A stretch of 18,289 nt of DNA from RGIG9060 sp036307825 (GTDB lineage Bacteria > Spirochaetota > Spirochaetia > Treponematales > Treponemataceae). Position 1 is the stretch's first letter. Each line of letters opens with the position of its first letter. A model generated the notes under the pieces. The model had not been told where the DNA came from and ran no database searches. It saw only the letters and a list, made by a program, of their open reading frames with translations. The stretch lies in contig JAXJWW010000024.1 of NCBI GenBank assembly GCA_036307825.1, positions 1 to 18,289 on the forward strand. Direction: 5' to 3'. A program made the position numbers and the translations under genes. This document shows, in pieces, positions 1 through 6,684 of the stretch.

Positions 1-140
1 CATTGAAGCCTGGTATAACCGTGAACGAATTCATTCTTGTTTGAATTACAAAACTCCGGATGAAGTACATTCAGAAGATGAAGAATCGTTCGCTGCTTAA
101 TACTCGCATTTTTTGTGTCTACTTTATTGACTTAAGTTCA
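1..140 (+). mobile_element. IS3-family insertion sequence, right end
   Basis: The window opens inside an IS3-type element. The transposase tail ends at 100. About 40 bases follow to a likely terminal repeat: read on the minus strand from 140 the end begins TGAACTTAAGTCAATAAAGT, and IS3 elements typically begin TG and end CA. The exact boundary cannot be confirmed because the left end is outside the window and no target duplication can be compared. Confidence 0.65.
2..100 (+). CDS. IS3-family transposase (integrase core), C-terminal fragment
   Basis: Reading from position 2 gives 32 residues and a TAA stop at 98-100. The fragment contains the WYNxxRIHS-x-LNYKTPxE signature that closes the DDE integrase core (rve domain) of IS3/IS150-group OrfB transposases. 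The catalytic aspartates lie upstream of the window. It catalyses cut-and-paste or copy-out transposition of the element. It is partial only because the window starts inside it; nothing suggests internal decay. Its presence beside the unusual genes that follow fits an accessory region. Confidence 0.85.
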   Translation: MEAWYNRERIHSCLNYKTPDEVHSEDEESFAA

Positions 141-181
141 TAGACTAAAATATTTTTGTTATTTTTATTAAATTATATAAA

Positions 182-2020
182 CTAAATTTTGAATTTAAAA
201 CACTTTTTAGCCAAGCCTCTAAAAAAGTCGTCATATTTTTCCATTATTTCTTCAAGTTGTTTTTCTAGTTCATCAGGATCCATTCCTTTATCAAGAGAAT
301 CAATAATTCCTTCACACTCACCTTTTTCTTCGTTATCTTCGTTTTCTTCGTTGGAAAATGTCCATTCGATTTCAAACTGAGGTGAAAATCGATTTAGTTT
401 CATTTTGAGAATATCTTTTGTTCCCAAATTACAATGATCCCAAAGACTATGATTTGTGTAACACAAGTGATAATTACAATATGGTTTATCCCAGAAAAAT
501 TCCAACCAGTTATCAGAATAAACTTCTTTTTTAACACTATCAGAAGAACCCATTGTATAAGAATAAATTGACATCATATCATTTACATATTTTGAAAACA
601 TTGCATCCTTCTTTGTAATTATTCCCAAAGGATGAGAAAATTTGTAATTTAATTTTTGGTCAAAATATAAATCCTCTGAATTTGAAAAATTATTTTTTGT
701 AAAAAGTTCTAATTCTGATTTTATTTTTTTACCAGTAGAATTTATTTCAAATTCATAATCTAACATTTTGCGAGCAATTTTTAAGATTTTATTTTTTTCA
801 AACCAAAAAAGTTTTCGACGAAGATTTTTTCCTTCGTAATAATTTTTATAATGTAAATATTCATCAGGATTTTTATTTATCTGTTTTTCTGGCAAGTGAT
901 ATTTTGTAATCACTAAATTAATTGTGAAATAAAAATTATTTTCATTTGCGTTTTTAAAAATTTCCAAAGGAATGAAATTACAATTTCTATCAATCTTTTT
1001 ATTTTTTGGATAAATGAAGTCATGAGTTGCACGACAAATATATCGATGAACATAATCCAAGTCACCTTTGTTGTGATTTTTCCAAAAGTCTAAATCATTT
1101 ACTTTATTTGGAATTGACTTTTCATCAAAAATTATTTTCCAATCACAAGTTGCACCATCGTAATTTTCGTTTCCTTCAACCTTGATAGAATCTTCAAGAT
1201 AAAATCCAATTTCGCCAATAATTTTATATCCTTTGTAATATGATTTTCCTTCTTTTATATATGAATCAATTTGTTCTTTTAACAAAGTCATTTTGTCATG
1301 AAGTTCAACCATCAAATTACAAAGTGAATTATTATTTCCCAGAACTTTATCAATTTTATTTATCGAACAATATGAATTATCGTTTGCTAAATGAAAGTTA
1401 TAATCTTTAGTATCGAACATTTTGAAAATTTCATTTGCGCGCTTTTCATTTTTCTCAAATCCATTTTTTCCAGTTAAATACAAAGGAATAAGAATTTCTG
1501 CAGATTTTTCTAAGCCAGATTCTAAAGAGTCTTCTAATAAAGAAATCACTTTATTTTTATCACTTGAATTATCATTTTTTATTTTAGAAAGTTCACGAAT
1601 TGCATAAACAATTTTTGCTTCTGGATTATTTTGTAAAAAAGATTTTTCTAGCCAGTAATCAGCTTTCTGTTTTGATAAATTTCGTGCTAAATTATAAATG
1701 TAATTTTTTTTAACAGATGAAAATTTTATTTCACAATCTTCTTTGTACAATTTATCAAATTCATCTTTTATTTTTGAGTCGTGATTTATTTTATTTTTGC
1801 GATATTCAATTTTTGCTTCTTTAATAAAATTTTCTAAGACATACACTCCAGAGGATAAAAATGAATACATTGCAAACTGAATATCAGAATTGTGACTTAT
1901 TTTTTCAGCTTCTAACATTTCCTCGTAAGTAAAACATTGTAGATTTTCAATATCGATACCATCAACAAAACAAGATTTTTTGTAACAAGGTCCACGAAGA
2001 TTTTTGCGCTTGAATTTCAT
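182..2020 (-). CDS. Unrecognised 612-aa protein with Sel1-like helical N-terminal half
   Basis: I do not recognise this family. The frame is open to 2110, but the start at 2018-2020 is preferred: a GGAGGAG ribosome site lies just before it, while the upstream in-frame codons translate to an AT-rich hydrophobic leader with no ribosome site. Residues about 90-190 look like helical Sel1/TPR-type repeats (ADYWLEKSF, ANEIFKMF). The middle is rich in Trp, Tyr and His (NWLEFFWDKPYCNYHLCY near residue 510). The tail is acidic (EENEDNEEKGE) and then predicted helix. There is no signal peptide or membrane helix, so it is probably cytoplasmic. It is divergent from the WYL regulator gene, shares its operator region (2138-2160), and has a leader of more than 100 nt holding a 9-bp inverted repeat (2082-2112). 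A role with the other Sel1-repeat gene at 6921-8612 is inferred from the shared operator only. Confidence 0.75.
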   Translation of the reverse strand: MKFKRKNLRGPCYKKSCFVDGIDIENLQCFTYEEMLEAEKISHNSDIQFAMYSFLSSGVYVLENFIKEAKIEYRKNKINHDSKIKDEFDKLYKEDCEIKFSSVKKNYIYNLARNLSKQKADYWLEKSFLQNNPEAKIVYAIRELSKIKNDNSSDKNKVISLLEDSLESGLEKSAEILIPLYLTGKNGFEKNEKRANEIFKMFDTKDYNFHLANDNSYCSINKIDKVLGNNNSLCNLMVELHDKMTLLKEQIDSYIKEGKSYYKGYKIIGEIGFYLEDSIKVEGNENYDGATCDWKIIFDEKSIPNKVNDLDFWKNHNKGDLDYVHRYICRATHDFIYPKNKKIDRNCNFIPLEIFKNANENNFYFTINLVITKYHLPEKQINKNPDEYLHYKNYYEGKNLRRKLFWFEKNKILKIARKMLDYEFEINSTGKKIKSELELFTKNNFSNSEDLYFDQKLNYKFSHPLGIITKKDAMFSKYVNDMMSIYSYTMGSSDSVKKEVYSDNWLEFFWDKPYCNYHLCYTNHSLWDHCNLGTKDILKMKLNRFSPQFEIEWTFSNEENEDNEEKGECEGIIDSLDKGMDPDELEKQLEEIMEKYDDFFRGLAKKCFKFKI

Positions 2021-2081
2021 ATATACTCCTCCACCAAATTTGAAAATATCTTTATAAATATAAGAAACGAAAAAAATTAAA

Positions 2082-2112
2082 AGTTGATAAAAAAATTTTC
2101 TAATTATCAACT
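2082..2112. repeat. Inverted repeat in leader of the 612-aa gene
   Basis: AGTTGATAA at 2082-2090 is mirrored exactly by TTATCAACT at 2104-2112, with a 13-base AT-only spacer apart from one C. It lies between the shared operator at 2138 and the 612-aa gene start. It could be a second operator or a leader hairpin. No U-tract follows on either strand, so an intrinsic terminator is unlikely. Confidence 0.45.
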
Positions 2113-2137
2113 AATTTTTCTTAATAATAATACTGCT

Positions 2138-2160
2138 ACTCTCTCATTTAGTGATAGACT
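2138..2160. promoter_or_regulatory. Operator copy 1 (23-bp inverted repeat), divergent promoter region
   Basis: ACTCTCTC-ATTTAGT-GATAGACT. It is one of four 8-7-8 sites sharing arms close to ACTCTrTC and GAyAGAGT (others at 5201, 6653, 8645). It lies between the divergent 612-aa gene and the WYL regulator gene and abuts the proposed -35 box of the latter (2160-2165). This placement suits autoregulation by the WYL protein. The binding protein is inferred, not shown. Confidence 0.7.
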
Positions 2161-2188
2161 TAAACAATATATTGTGATAAAATATAAA
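2160..2188 (+). promoter_or_regulatory. Probable promoter of the WYL regulator
   Basis: TTAAAC at 2160-2165 and TATAAA at 2183-2188 are separated by 17 bases. The -35 match is weak, but the spacing is ideal and the operator overlaps its first base. A ribosome site AGGAG (2206-2210) stands 7 bases before the ATG at 2218. Confidence 0.45.
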
Positions 2189-2217
2189 TATTAAAGATTT
2201 TTTTCAGGAGATATTGT

Positions 2218-3210
2218 ATGGCAGAGAAAAGACAGAAAATTACCCACTTAATGTTGGAAAGACTTATCAATATTCACAAAGAAATTCGTGATGGAAACTA
2301 TCCCAATACTACAGAATTAGCAAAAAAATTTAATGACGGAAAAGGAATTTCTACAATCAGCCGTGATATTGAATTTTTGCGTGACAGATTTTATGCTCCA
2401 ATTGAATACGACTACATCCGAAAAGGATATTATTACACAGAAAAATTTGAAATGCCAATTAACAATATTTCTTCTGATAAATTACAAACACTTTTTGCAG
2501 CAAAACATCTTTTAGCACATTTTGAAGATTCTCCGATTTATGTTGAAATTAGCAACATCATCGATTTTTTAACTGACACAACAATTAAGGAAGACAGTGA
2601 ATTTTTAAGTAGAATTGCCCTGCCCCCAATTCCTAAATTTATTGTTGATAAAGAAATTCTTAATAAAGTTTATGAAGCCTTAAAAAATAATTTCATAATT
2701 GAATTTGATTATCAAGGAAGAAGGAGAGCTGAAAATACACACAGAAAAGTTCATCCTTATCAATTAGTTTTAGATGACGGAAAATATTATTTATACGGAT
2801 ATTCTGAAGAACGAGAAGCTGTAAGAATTTTTTCACTTGGTAGAATTGAAAATTTAACTATTACAGAAAAAACATTTAAACTTCCAAAAAAATTTGAATT
2901 TTCAAATAAATGTGGCAACGGTCGATTTGGAACTTTTATCTCAGAAAATACTGATAAATACAAAATCGAATTTTACGACTTTTCTCGCCCAATGGTAAAA
3001 TCTAGTATCTGGGCAGACGACCAAGTTTTAGAAGATGACGATAAACGAAATTGTACAACAATAACTTTTACCTCCACTCAAACTGTTAAAGTTGAAGAAT
3101 GGGTTTTATCCCAGGGAATGTACGCAAAACCACTTGAACCAGAATGGTTGGTGAATGCTTGGAAAGCACATATTAAAAATATGTGCAAGATGGCGGGGGT
3201 AAAATCTTGA
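2218..3210 (+). CDS. WYL-domain transcriptional regulator (HTH-WYL-WCX)
   Basis: This 330-aa protein has the usual length and order of the family: an N-terminal winged helix-turn-helix (about residues 10-75, with ISTISRDIEFLRDR as the recognition-helix region), a linker, a WYL domain (about 145-220, with HPYQLVLDDGKYYLYGYSEE and the conserved RIFSLGRI) and a C-terminal WCX extension (about 245-325). The WYL motif itself reads YYL here. WYL proteins bind small ligands or nucleic acid and commonly repress, sometimes activate, defence or stress operons (BrxR, CapW and PafBC are studied members). The gene runs opposite to its neighbours, has a clear AGGAG site, and has an intrinsic terminator after it (3265-3288). 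The 23-bp operator in its own promoter recurs before three further operons, so I infer it is a local master regulator. Confidence 0.9.
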   Translation: MAEKRQKITHLMLERLINIHKEIRDGNYPNTTELAKKFNDGKGISTISRDIEFLRDRFYAPIEYDYIRKGYYYTEKFEMPINNISSDKLQTLFAAKHLLAHFEDSPIYVEISNIIDFLTDTTIKEDSEFLSRIALPPIPKFIVDKEILNKVYEALKNNFIIEFDYQGRRRAENTHRKVHPYQLVLDDGKYYLYGYSEEREAVRIFSLGRIENLTITEKTFKLPKKFEFSNKCGNGRFGTFISENTDKYKIEFYDFSRPMVKSSIWADDQVLEDDDKRNCTTITFTSTQTVKVEEWVLSQGMYAKPLEPEWLVNAWKAHIKNMCKMAGVKS

Positions 3211-3264
3211 CAAATTTGAAATTCAACTTCACAATATTTGAAGTTTGATTTATAGAGATGTAGG

Positions 3265-3288
3265 TCAAACTGAGTTTGATTTTTTTTT
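3265..3288 (+). terminator. Intrinsic terminator after the WYL gene
   Basis: TCAAAC-TGA-GTTTGA forms a 6-bp stem with a 3-nt loop and is followed directly by nine T residues. It lies 55 bases after the WYL stop codon, so the WYL transcript probably ends before the broken ORF at 3310. Confidence 0.8.
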
Positions 3289-3309
3289 ATTGTATGAAAT
3301 GGTTGTAAA

Positions 3310-3540
3310 ATGATAGAAGTAAAAAACTCTGTTAATCCAAAATCAGATGCTACATCTTGAACAAAAAAACTTTATGAGCAATTTTTACAACAAGGTAAAA
3401 TTCCACAAGAATTATCACCTTTATCTTTTTATATAGTAAGCAATACGAGTGCAAATTATCCTCTAAAAATCTCAACAAAAAATGAAGAGATTGAAGTAAA
3501 TGTTATCAATGCAAAGGAAATTGCTGAGAAGTGTTGTTAA
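3310..3540 (+). pseudogene. 76-codon ORF interrupted by an in-frame TGA
   Basis: From ATG 3310 the frame runs to TAA 3538-3540 with a single internal stop, TGA, at 3358-3360 (codon 17). The sequence on both sides looks coding: MIEVKNSVNPKSDATS, then TKKLYEQFLQQGKIPQELS, then a tail rich in Asn, Glu and Lys. A tryptophan (TGG) would fit at the TGA. No in-frame ATG follows the stop, so the second part has no obvious start. I do not recognise the family. It lies after the WYL terminator and before a strong hairpin that overlaps its stop codon. It may be a remnant gene with a point mutation. Selenocysteine or recoding is possible but unsupported. Confidence 0.45.
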
Positions 3541-3592
3541 GTGGGGTTAACGAAAGGAGAATGCCCCACTTAAACTATTTACTATTTTTTTT
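3537..3592 (+). terminator. Strong hairpin with delayed U-tract
   Basis: TTAAGTGGGG (3537-3546) and CCCCACTTAA (3564-3573) form a perfect 10-bp stem with a 17-base loop. Eight T residues follow at 3585-3592 on the plus strand; none follow on the minus strand. The GC-rich core stands out in this AT-rich DNA. It probably ends plus-strand transcripts crossing 3310-3540 and separates them from the converging minus-strand operon ending at 3605. The loop contains AAAGGAG (see the findings for a peptide read from it). Confidence 0.6.
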
Positions 3593-3604
3593 GTGTATCT
3601 TATG

Positions 3605-4438
3605 CTACTGTTCCTGAACTGTTTTTGCGTTTTCTATTATAGGTAGCAAATCTGTTAATTTATTAGATTCTTCTGTAGAAATTGCTATTTCTTTTAAAAG
3701 ATATGATTCCAATGGTAAGAAACTATCATCACTAGACTCAACAAATTCAATATTTTCATATACATTACCCAAAATCATTCTAACAAAATTTTCACCTAAA
3801 GAAACTAAAGATTCTTCTAAAAACGACCAGTTTTCCATATTTTTTAATGATGTTTGATATTCAGAATCATATTTAGATTCATATGCAGCAGCATTCCTTA
3901 ATGCTTCATCGTTATTATTTACAGTAGTTCTAATTAAATTATTGTTTTTATCATAATCATTGCGTCTTATTTCTTTTATATGGTTAATTTTCTCAACTTG
4001 TTCAAAACCGATGAAAGAAGGAATAATCCCTGATACTTGAATTTTGTTATCGTCAATCTTCTTTACTTTTATTGAATTAAACTTTATTCCAAATTTAGGA
4101 TCAATATCGTAAGTATTTACAACAAGTACCTTATCATCAAAACTTGAAGCTTTTAAACCTAATCCTTTATTTAAATCAGAAAGAGATTCATACCAAACTT
4201 TAGTCTGTTTCATTTTTGTTTTAATTAATGCAACTTCAGCAATTTTTTGAAATTGCATTGCTGATACTTGAGAAGCTTTTAGCAAACTTATCTCTTTATT
4301 TAAATTTCCCAATTTTAATTCTTGTTCAAGAATTTTATTTTCTTTTTCTAAGTTTGCTTTTTTTAGAGATTCATTTTCAATTTGTGTAACAAGAGTCTTC
4401 AATTCTAATTTTTTTTCTGAAATAGCAACTTCTTCGGC
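3605..4438 (-). CDS. Coiled-coil protein, downstream part of a frameshifted membrane protein
   Basis: This 277-codon frame has no ATG at its head; it becomes open only at the A7 run 4439-4445 and the first possible start is a TTG at 4402 with no ribosome site. It continues the 79-aa membrane ORF if one A is added or the ribosome slips -1. The N-terminal part is heptad-like (AEEVAISEKKLELK, then LEKENKILEQELKLGNL). A folded domain of about 130 residues follows, with DIDPKFGIKFNSIKVKKIDD, which distantly recalls DUF4230, a tentative match only. The tail is acidic and ends VQEQ. The joined product would be 346 aa: membrane anchor, coiled coil, then a soluble domain. The upstream lipoprotein in the same operon has the same type of break. 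Confidence 0.6.
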   Translation of the reverse strand, partial: AEEVAISEKKLELKTLVTQIENESLKKANLEKENKILEQELKLGNLNKEISLLKASQVSAMQFQKIAEVALIKTKMKQTKVWYESLSDLNKGLGLKASSFDDKVLVVNTYDIDPKFGIKFNSIKVKKIDDNKIQVSGIIPSFIGFEQVEKINHIKEIRRNDYDKNNNLIRTTVNNNDEALRNAAAYESKYDSEYQTSLKNMENWSFLEESLVSLGENFVRMILGNVYENIEFVESSDDSFLPLESYLLKEIAISTEESNKLTDLLPIIENAKTVQEQ

Positions 4439-4644
4439 TTTTTTTCAACCAAATAATTTACTGTTGAAATAAGTGGTATTGTAAAAATAATTCCAGCACT
4501 AGCTGCAAGTATAATAGATAAAATCGCAAAATCTTTTAATTTCCAAATTATAAATCCTATCATAACTATTAATCCAGCAATAAGAACCCCTACCAAAAGC
4601 CAAGATGCACTTTGGCTAATCCAATTAATAAATGAAATCCACAT
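4405..4644 (-). CDS. Membrane anchor, upstream part of a frameshifted membrane/coiled-coil protein
   Basis: This 79-aa ORF has an AGGAGG ribosome site (4657-4662) before ATG 4644. Two hydrophobic helices are clear: residues about 15-34 (LLVGVLIAGLIVMIGFIIW) and 40-62. The last ten residues (PKKLLFQKKN) are a lysine-rich run into a TAG and look like read-out in the wrong frame. At codons 67-69 (E-K-K) the bases read A AAA AAG in frame, the classical bacterial -1 slippery heptamer. A -1 shift there joins it seamlessly to the frame that ends at 3605. I cannot tell programmed frameshifting, phase variation and a homopolymer base-call error apart from one sequence. Confidence 0.65.
   Translation of the reverse strand: MWISFINWISQSASWLLVGVLIAGLIVMIGFIIWKLKDFAILSIILAASAGIIFTIPLISTVNYLVEKKPKKLLFQKKN
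4438..4444 (-). promoter_or_regulatory. Slippery heptamer A AAA AAG at the frame junction
   Basis: On the minus strand the bases 4444 to 4438 read A AAA AAG in the frame of the 79-aa ORF, the heptamer used by dnaX and many IS3 elements for -1 frameshifting. The -1 frame has a TGA just upstream and is open for 277 codons downstream. I see no strong Shine-Dalgarno-like enhancer or obvious stable hairpin right after it, which weakens the programmed-frameshift reading. Confidence 0.4.
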
Positions 4645-4669
4645 AAAAAATTTTTACCTCCTACGATTA

Positions 4670-4891
4670 TTACTCTGATTTATTATTTAATCTTTCTGAT
4701 TGTTTTTCTTGTATTTTATTTTGAATACCAGAAGAAATAAGATCTATTTCACTAGAGAAATATGAACCTACAGATTCTAATAATCCACCAGTACTTGTTG
4801 AAAATGTTTCTGTTTTACAATCAGATTCGTTCATGTGAACTATAGTTAAACCTTTTTCATTTGTATTAAATAATTTCTCGTATCTGATATT
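4670..4891 (-). pseudogene. C-terminal continuation of the lipoprotein in the -1 frame
   Basis: The -1 frame opens at the A7 run 4890-4896 and continues for 73 codons to TAA 4670-4672, reading NIRYEKLFNTNEKGLTIVH, then MNESDCKTETFSTSTGG and a helical Lys/Gln/Glu-rich tail ending NNKSE. It stops 25 bases before the next gene's start, a normal operon spacing, whereas the 0-frame ends after 14 codons. An independent 54-aa ORF from ATG 4834 is possible, but I see no ribosome site for it, so a joined 172-aa lipoprotein is the better reading. Confidence 0.5.
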
Positions 4892-5187
4892 TTTTTACCC
4901 TTAAAAACTATTTTATAACTATTTACATCTGAATAAGTTTTTTTAGAATCAAAATTCTCAAATAGGATATTATCATCTTTTATATTTTTTTGAGATGAAA
5001 TTATTAATCCATTTGAAGTATAAAGAGTAACCTCATCTAATTTGTCTAAATTTGTATAATTTACAACAACAGACCGATATTTTTTACCTCTGGCATTTTG
5101 TACTTTTTCTTCAATACTACTGCCACAAGAAGTAATAAAAAAACAAACTGTAAACAACCCTAAAATAAAAATAATTCGATTTTTCAT
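4846..5187 (-). CDS. Small lipoprotein (frameshifted near its C terminus)
   Basis: The start at 5185-5187 is chosen over upstream codons because it begins a textbook lipoprotein signal: MKNR, a hydrophobic stretch of about 15 residues, and the lipobox ITSC with Cys at residue 21, followed by GSS. The mature part (VVVNYTNLDKLDEVTLYTSNG) is beta-rich with no recognised domain. It would be lipid-anchored in the envelope. As read it is 113 aa and stops at 4846. At the A7 run 4890-4896 a -1 shift extends it to 172 aa (see 4670-4891). It is first in an operon with the membrane/coiled-coil protein, and operator copy 2 ends only 13 bases before its ATG. Confidence 0.7.
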   Translation of the reverse strand: MKNRIIFILGLFTVCFFITSCGSSIEEKVQNARGKKYRSVVVNYTNLDKLDEVTLYTSNGLIISSQKNIKDDNILFENFDSKKTYSDVNSYKIVFKGKKISDTRNYLIQMKKV

Positions 5188-5200
5188 ATTAACCAACCTA

Positions 5201-5223
5201 ACTATATCATCATGTGACAGAGT
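5201..5223. promoter_or_regulatory. Operator copy 2 (23-bp inverted repeat)
   Basis: ACTATATC-ATCATGT-GACAGAGT. On the minus strand the right arm overlaps TTGACT (5226-5221) and the left arm contains TATAGT. With a spacer of only 14 bases, these may form a suboptimal promoter lying inside the operator. It ends 13 bases before the lipoprotein ATG, so a bound protein would block or remodel the start of transcription. Confidence 0.7.
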
Positions 5224-5253
5224 CAAGATTTTCTACCAAAATACTTCACACAC

Positions 5254-5505
5254 CTACAATGCTGGAGAATGTTTTCCTTTCCCAGAGCCTTGTGGATGGC
5301 GTGTACAAGTTGTACCACACAAAGTTTTTAAATTTGGAAACTTTAATCCACAATATTTGCAAATATATTGAGATTTTTCTGAGCCTTCATATAGTTTATG
5401 TTTACCTTTGTTGCAACCTAAAGGATGATAATAACAGGCAGTTCCCGTTAAAGCTGCCATTGAAATAAATTTTGTACCACAATATTCACAATAAAACGAT
5501 GCCAT
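5254..5505 (-). CDS. Tandem two-finger zinc-binding protein
   Basis: This 83-aa protein consists of two copies of a unit spaced exactly 43 residues apart: Cys6-x2-Cys9-x14-Cys24-x2-His27, with a further His36, and Cys49-x2-Cys52-x14-Cys67-x2-His70, with His79. The shared text is YCGxKF, then GTxC, then HPxG, then KGKH. It ends GKHSPAL. Each unit should bind one zinc. I know similar short YCG-HPxG-KGKH proteins from bacterial genomes but no established function. The start ATG 5503-5505 has an AGAAGG site. Unlike its neighbours it has no 23-bp operator and instead a near-consensus sigma-70 promoter (5537-5566), suggesting constitutive expression. It interrupts the presumed regulon without sharing its control. 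Confidence 0.8.
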   Translation of the reverse strand: MASFYCEYCGTKFISMAALTGTACYYHPLGCNKGKHKLYEGSEKSQYICKYCGLKFPNLKTLCGTTCTRHPQGSGKGKHSPAL

Positions 5506-5536
5506 ATAAAGCCTTCTTATCCTTTAGAGTTATTAC

Positions 5537-5566
5537 ATTATACCATCTATAGAAACATACTGTCAA
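5537..5566 (-). promoter_or_regulatory. Near-consensus sigma-70 promoter of the zinc-finger gene
   Basis: Minus strand: TTGACA (5566-5561), 18-base spacer, TATAAT (5542-5537). It is the strongest promoter visible in the window and gives a leader of about 25 nt before the ATG at 5505. Confidence 0.8.
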
Positions 5567-5650
5567 ATTGTTTTTTAACTAAATATATCTATTCTCATAG
5601 AATAATTTATATACATAATCTCTAAGTTTTTGGATAGAGATAGAAATACT

Positions 5651-6214
5651 TCACAAGTTTTTTTCTTCGGATTTTTCCATTGCATCAAGATACTTTATGG
5701 CAGGCTCATATTTTTCTTGTGCCAATTTTCTCATCTTATCAATAGCATCTTTATTTTTAGGATCAATTGACAGTATCTTTTCAAATTTATTAAAGTCACT
5801 TTCTTGTTCTTGTTGTTTAGCAAGATTTTCCTTTTTTATTCTTTCTATAATTGATTTTTCTTTATCGTTTAAATATGCAACTTTTTCCTTTTCTCTTTTT
5901 GCTTCCAATTTATTTAATTCATCTTCTATTTTGATAGAATAATTTTCTTGAATTTCTTTTATTTTGATGGAAGATTTTTTTTGGATTTCTTCTATCAAAA
6001 TAGATTCATTTTCTCGTATTTTATTTATTTCTTCTTTACAATTTTTATTTAATTCATTTTTTCGGTTTTCCTTGTTTCGTTTTGTTTCGTTATCAAATAA
6101 TTTTGCTTCTTTTATTATTTCTTTGCTAAAAGTATTAACAGATGGTTCTTCTGATTCCTCTATTCCATAGCCTGTTTCTTCGATTCTGTTTTCATCAAAA
6201 ATTTCTTTTTCCAT
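5651..6214 (-). CDS. Coiled-coil protein, 187 aa, unknown function
   Basis: Almost the whole middle (about residues 35-140) is charged, Lys/Glu/Ile-rich heptad sequence such as EEINKIRENESILIEEIQKK, predicting a long coiled coil. Four related segments ending IKIKEIQEN or similar suggest internal duplication. The C-terminal 45 residues (FEKILSIDPKNKDAIDKM, KLAQEKYEPAIKYLDAM) resemble one TPR-like helix pair. No signal peptide or TM segment is present. The ATG at 6214 follows an AGAGGA site 11 bases after the stop of the 126-aa gene, so the two are co-transcribed and probably function together. Homology searches of such sequence give many spurious coiled-coil hits. Confidence 0.7.
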   Translation of the reverse strand: MEKEIFDENRIEETGYGIEESEEPSVNTFSKEIIKEAKLFDNETKRNKENRKNELNKNCKEEINKIRENESILIEEIQKKSSIKIKEIQENYSIKIEDELNKLEAKREKEKVAYLNDKEKSIIERIKKENLAKQQEQESDFNKFEKILSIDPKNKDAIDKMRKLAQEKYEPAIKYLDAMEKSEEKNL

Positions 6215-6225
6215 AGTATTTTCCT

Positions 6226-6606
6226 CTAAATATAATTATTGTTATAATTAAGATCTAACATCCTTGCTAAAACATTGTTCCAATAAATAATTTCTTTTCT
6301 GCTATTTTCATAATAATTTTTTTCAAAAGAAGTTTGGTTGATTTTATCGATATGTTCTTCACTTCCTTTTGCATTCAATATACAATCTGAATTGAGTTCT
6401 TCCATTGCACATTTAAGCATTTTTTGAAAAGTTGAAATAGAATTTTCACTATCAAAACTATTTCTAAGTGAAATTTCCTTTTTCGTATTTGTTTCTAAAC
6501 CAAAAATACGCGACACACAGTAATCAATCCATACTTCGTTCTTTTTTTCTTCCCAATTTATTGATGATATTGAACTTATTGATTCTATTGGCATTATTGG
6601 TGTCAT
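6226..6606 (-). CDS. Unrecognised 126-aa protein
   Basis: No known family is evident. The N-terminal 18 residues are Ser/Ile-rich. A mostly helical body follows, with WEEKKNEVWIDYCVSRIFGLE near residues 18-38 and a Trp/Asn/Tyr-rich end (YWNNVLARMLDLNYNNNYI). No signal peptide or TM helix is present. The ATG at 6606 has an AAGGA site. It is first in a two-gene operon with the coiled-coil protein, and operator copy 3 lies 46 bases upstream. Confidence 0.65.
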   Translation of the reverse strand: MTPIMPIESISSISSINWEEKKNEVWIDYCVSRIFGLETNTKKEISLRNSFDSENSISTFQKMLKCAMEELNSDCILNAKGSEEHIDKINQTSFEKNYYENSRKEIIYWNNVLARMLDLNYNNNYI

Positions 6607-6652
6607 CTCTTAGTCCTTAAAATAAGTTTCATTCAAAAATTCTACACCATCG

Positions 6653-6675
6653 ACTCTATCATCCTGCGACAGAGT
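6653..6675. promoter_or_regulatory. Operator copy 3 (23-bp inverted repeat)
   Basis: ACTCTATC-ATCCTGC-GACAGAGT, the most symmetric of the four copies: 7 of 8 arm positions mirror exactly and the other is A/G. On the minus strand it overlaps TTGACT (6678-6673). It serves the 126-aa/coiled-coil operon. The surrounding bases AGAGTCAAGATTTT are also shared with copy 2, so about 14 extra bases are conserved there. Confidence 0.7.
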
Positions 6676-6684
6676 CAAGATTTT

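Noticed and set aside
2021..2110. Upstream extension of the 612-aa gene to 2110
   Set aside because: The extra 30 codons have no ribosome site, while GGAGGAG stands directly before ATG 2020; the stretch also holds the leader inverted repeat.
5214..5468. Plus-strand 84-codon ORF opposite the zinc-finger gene
   Set aside because: It is a shadow of the opposite strand, whose Cys/His repeat pattern is clearly the real coding sequence.
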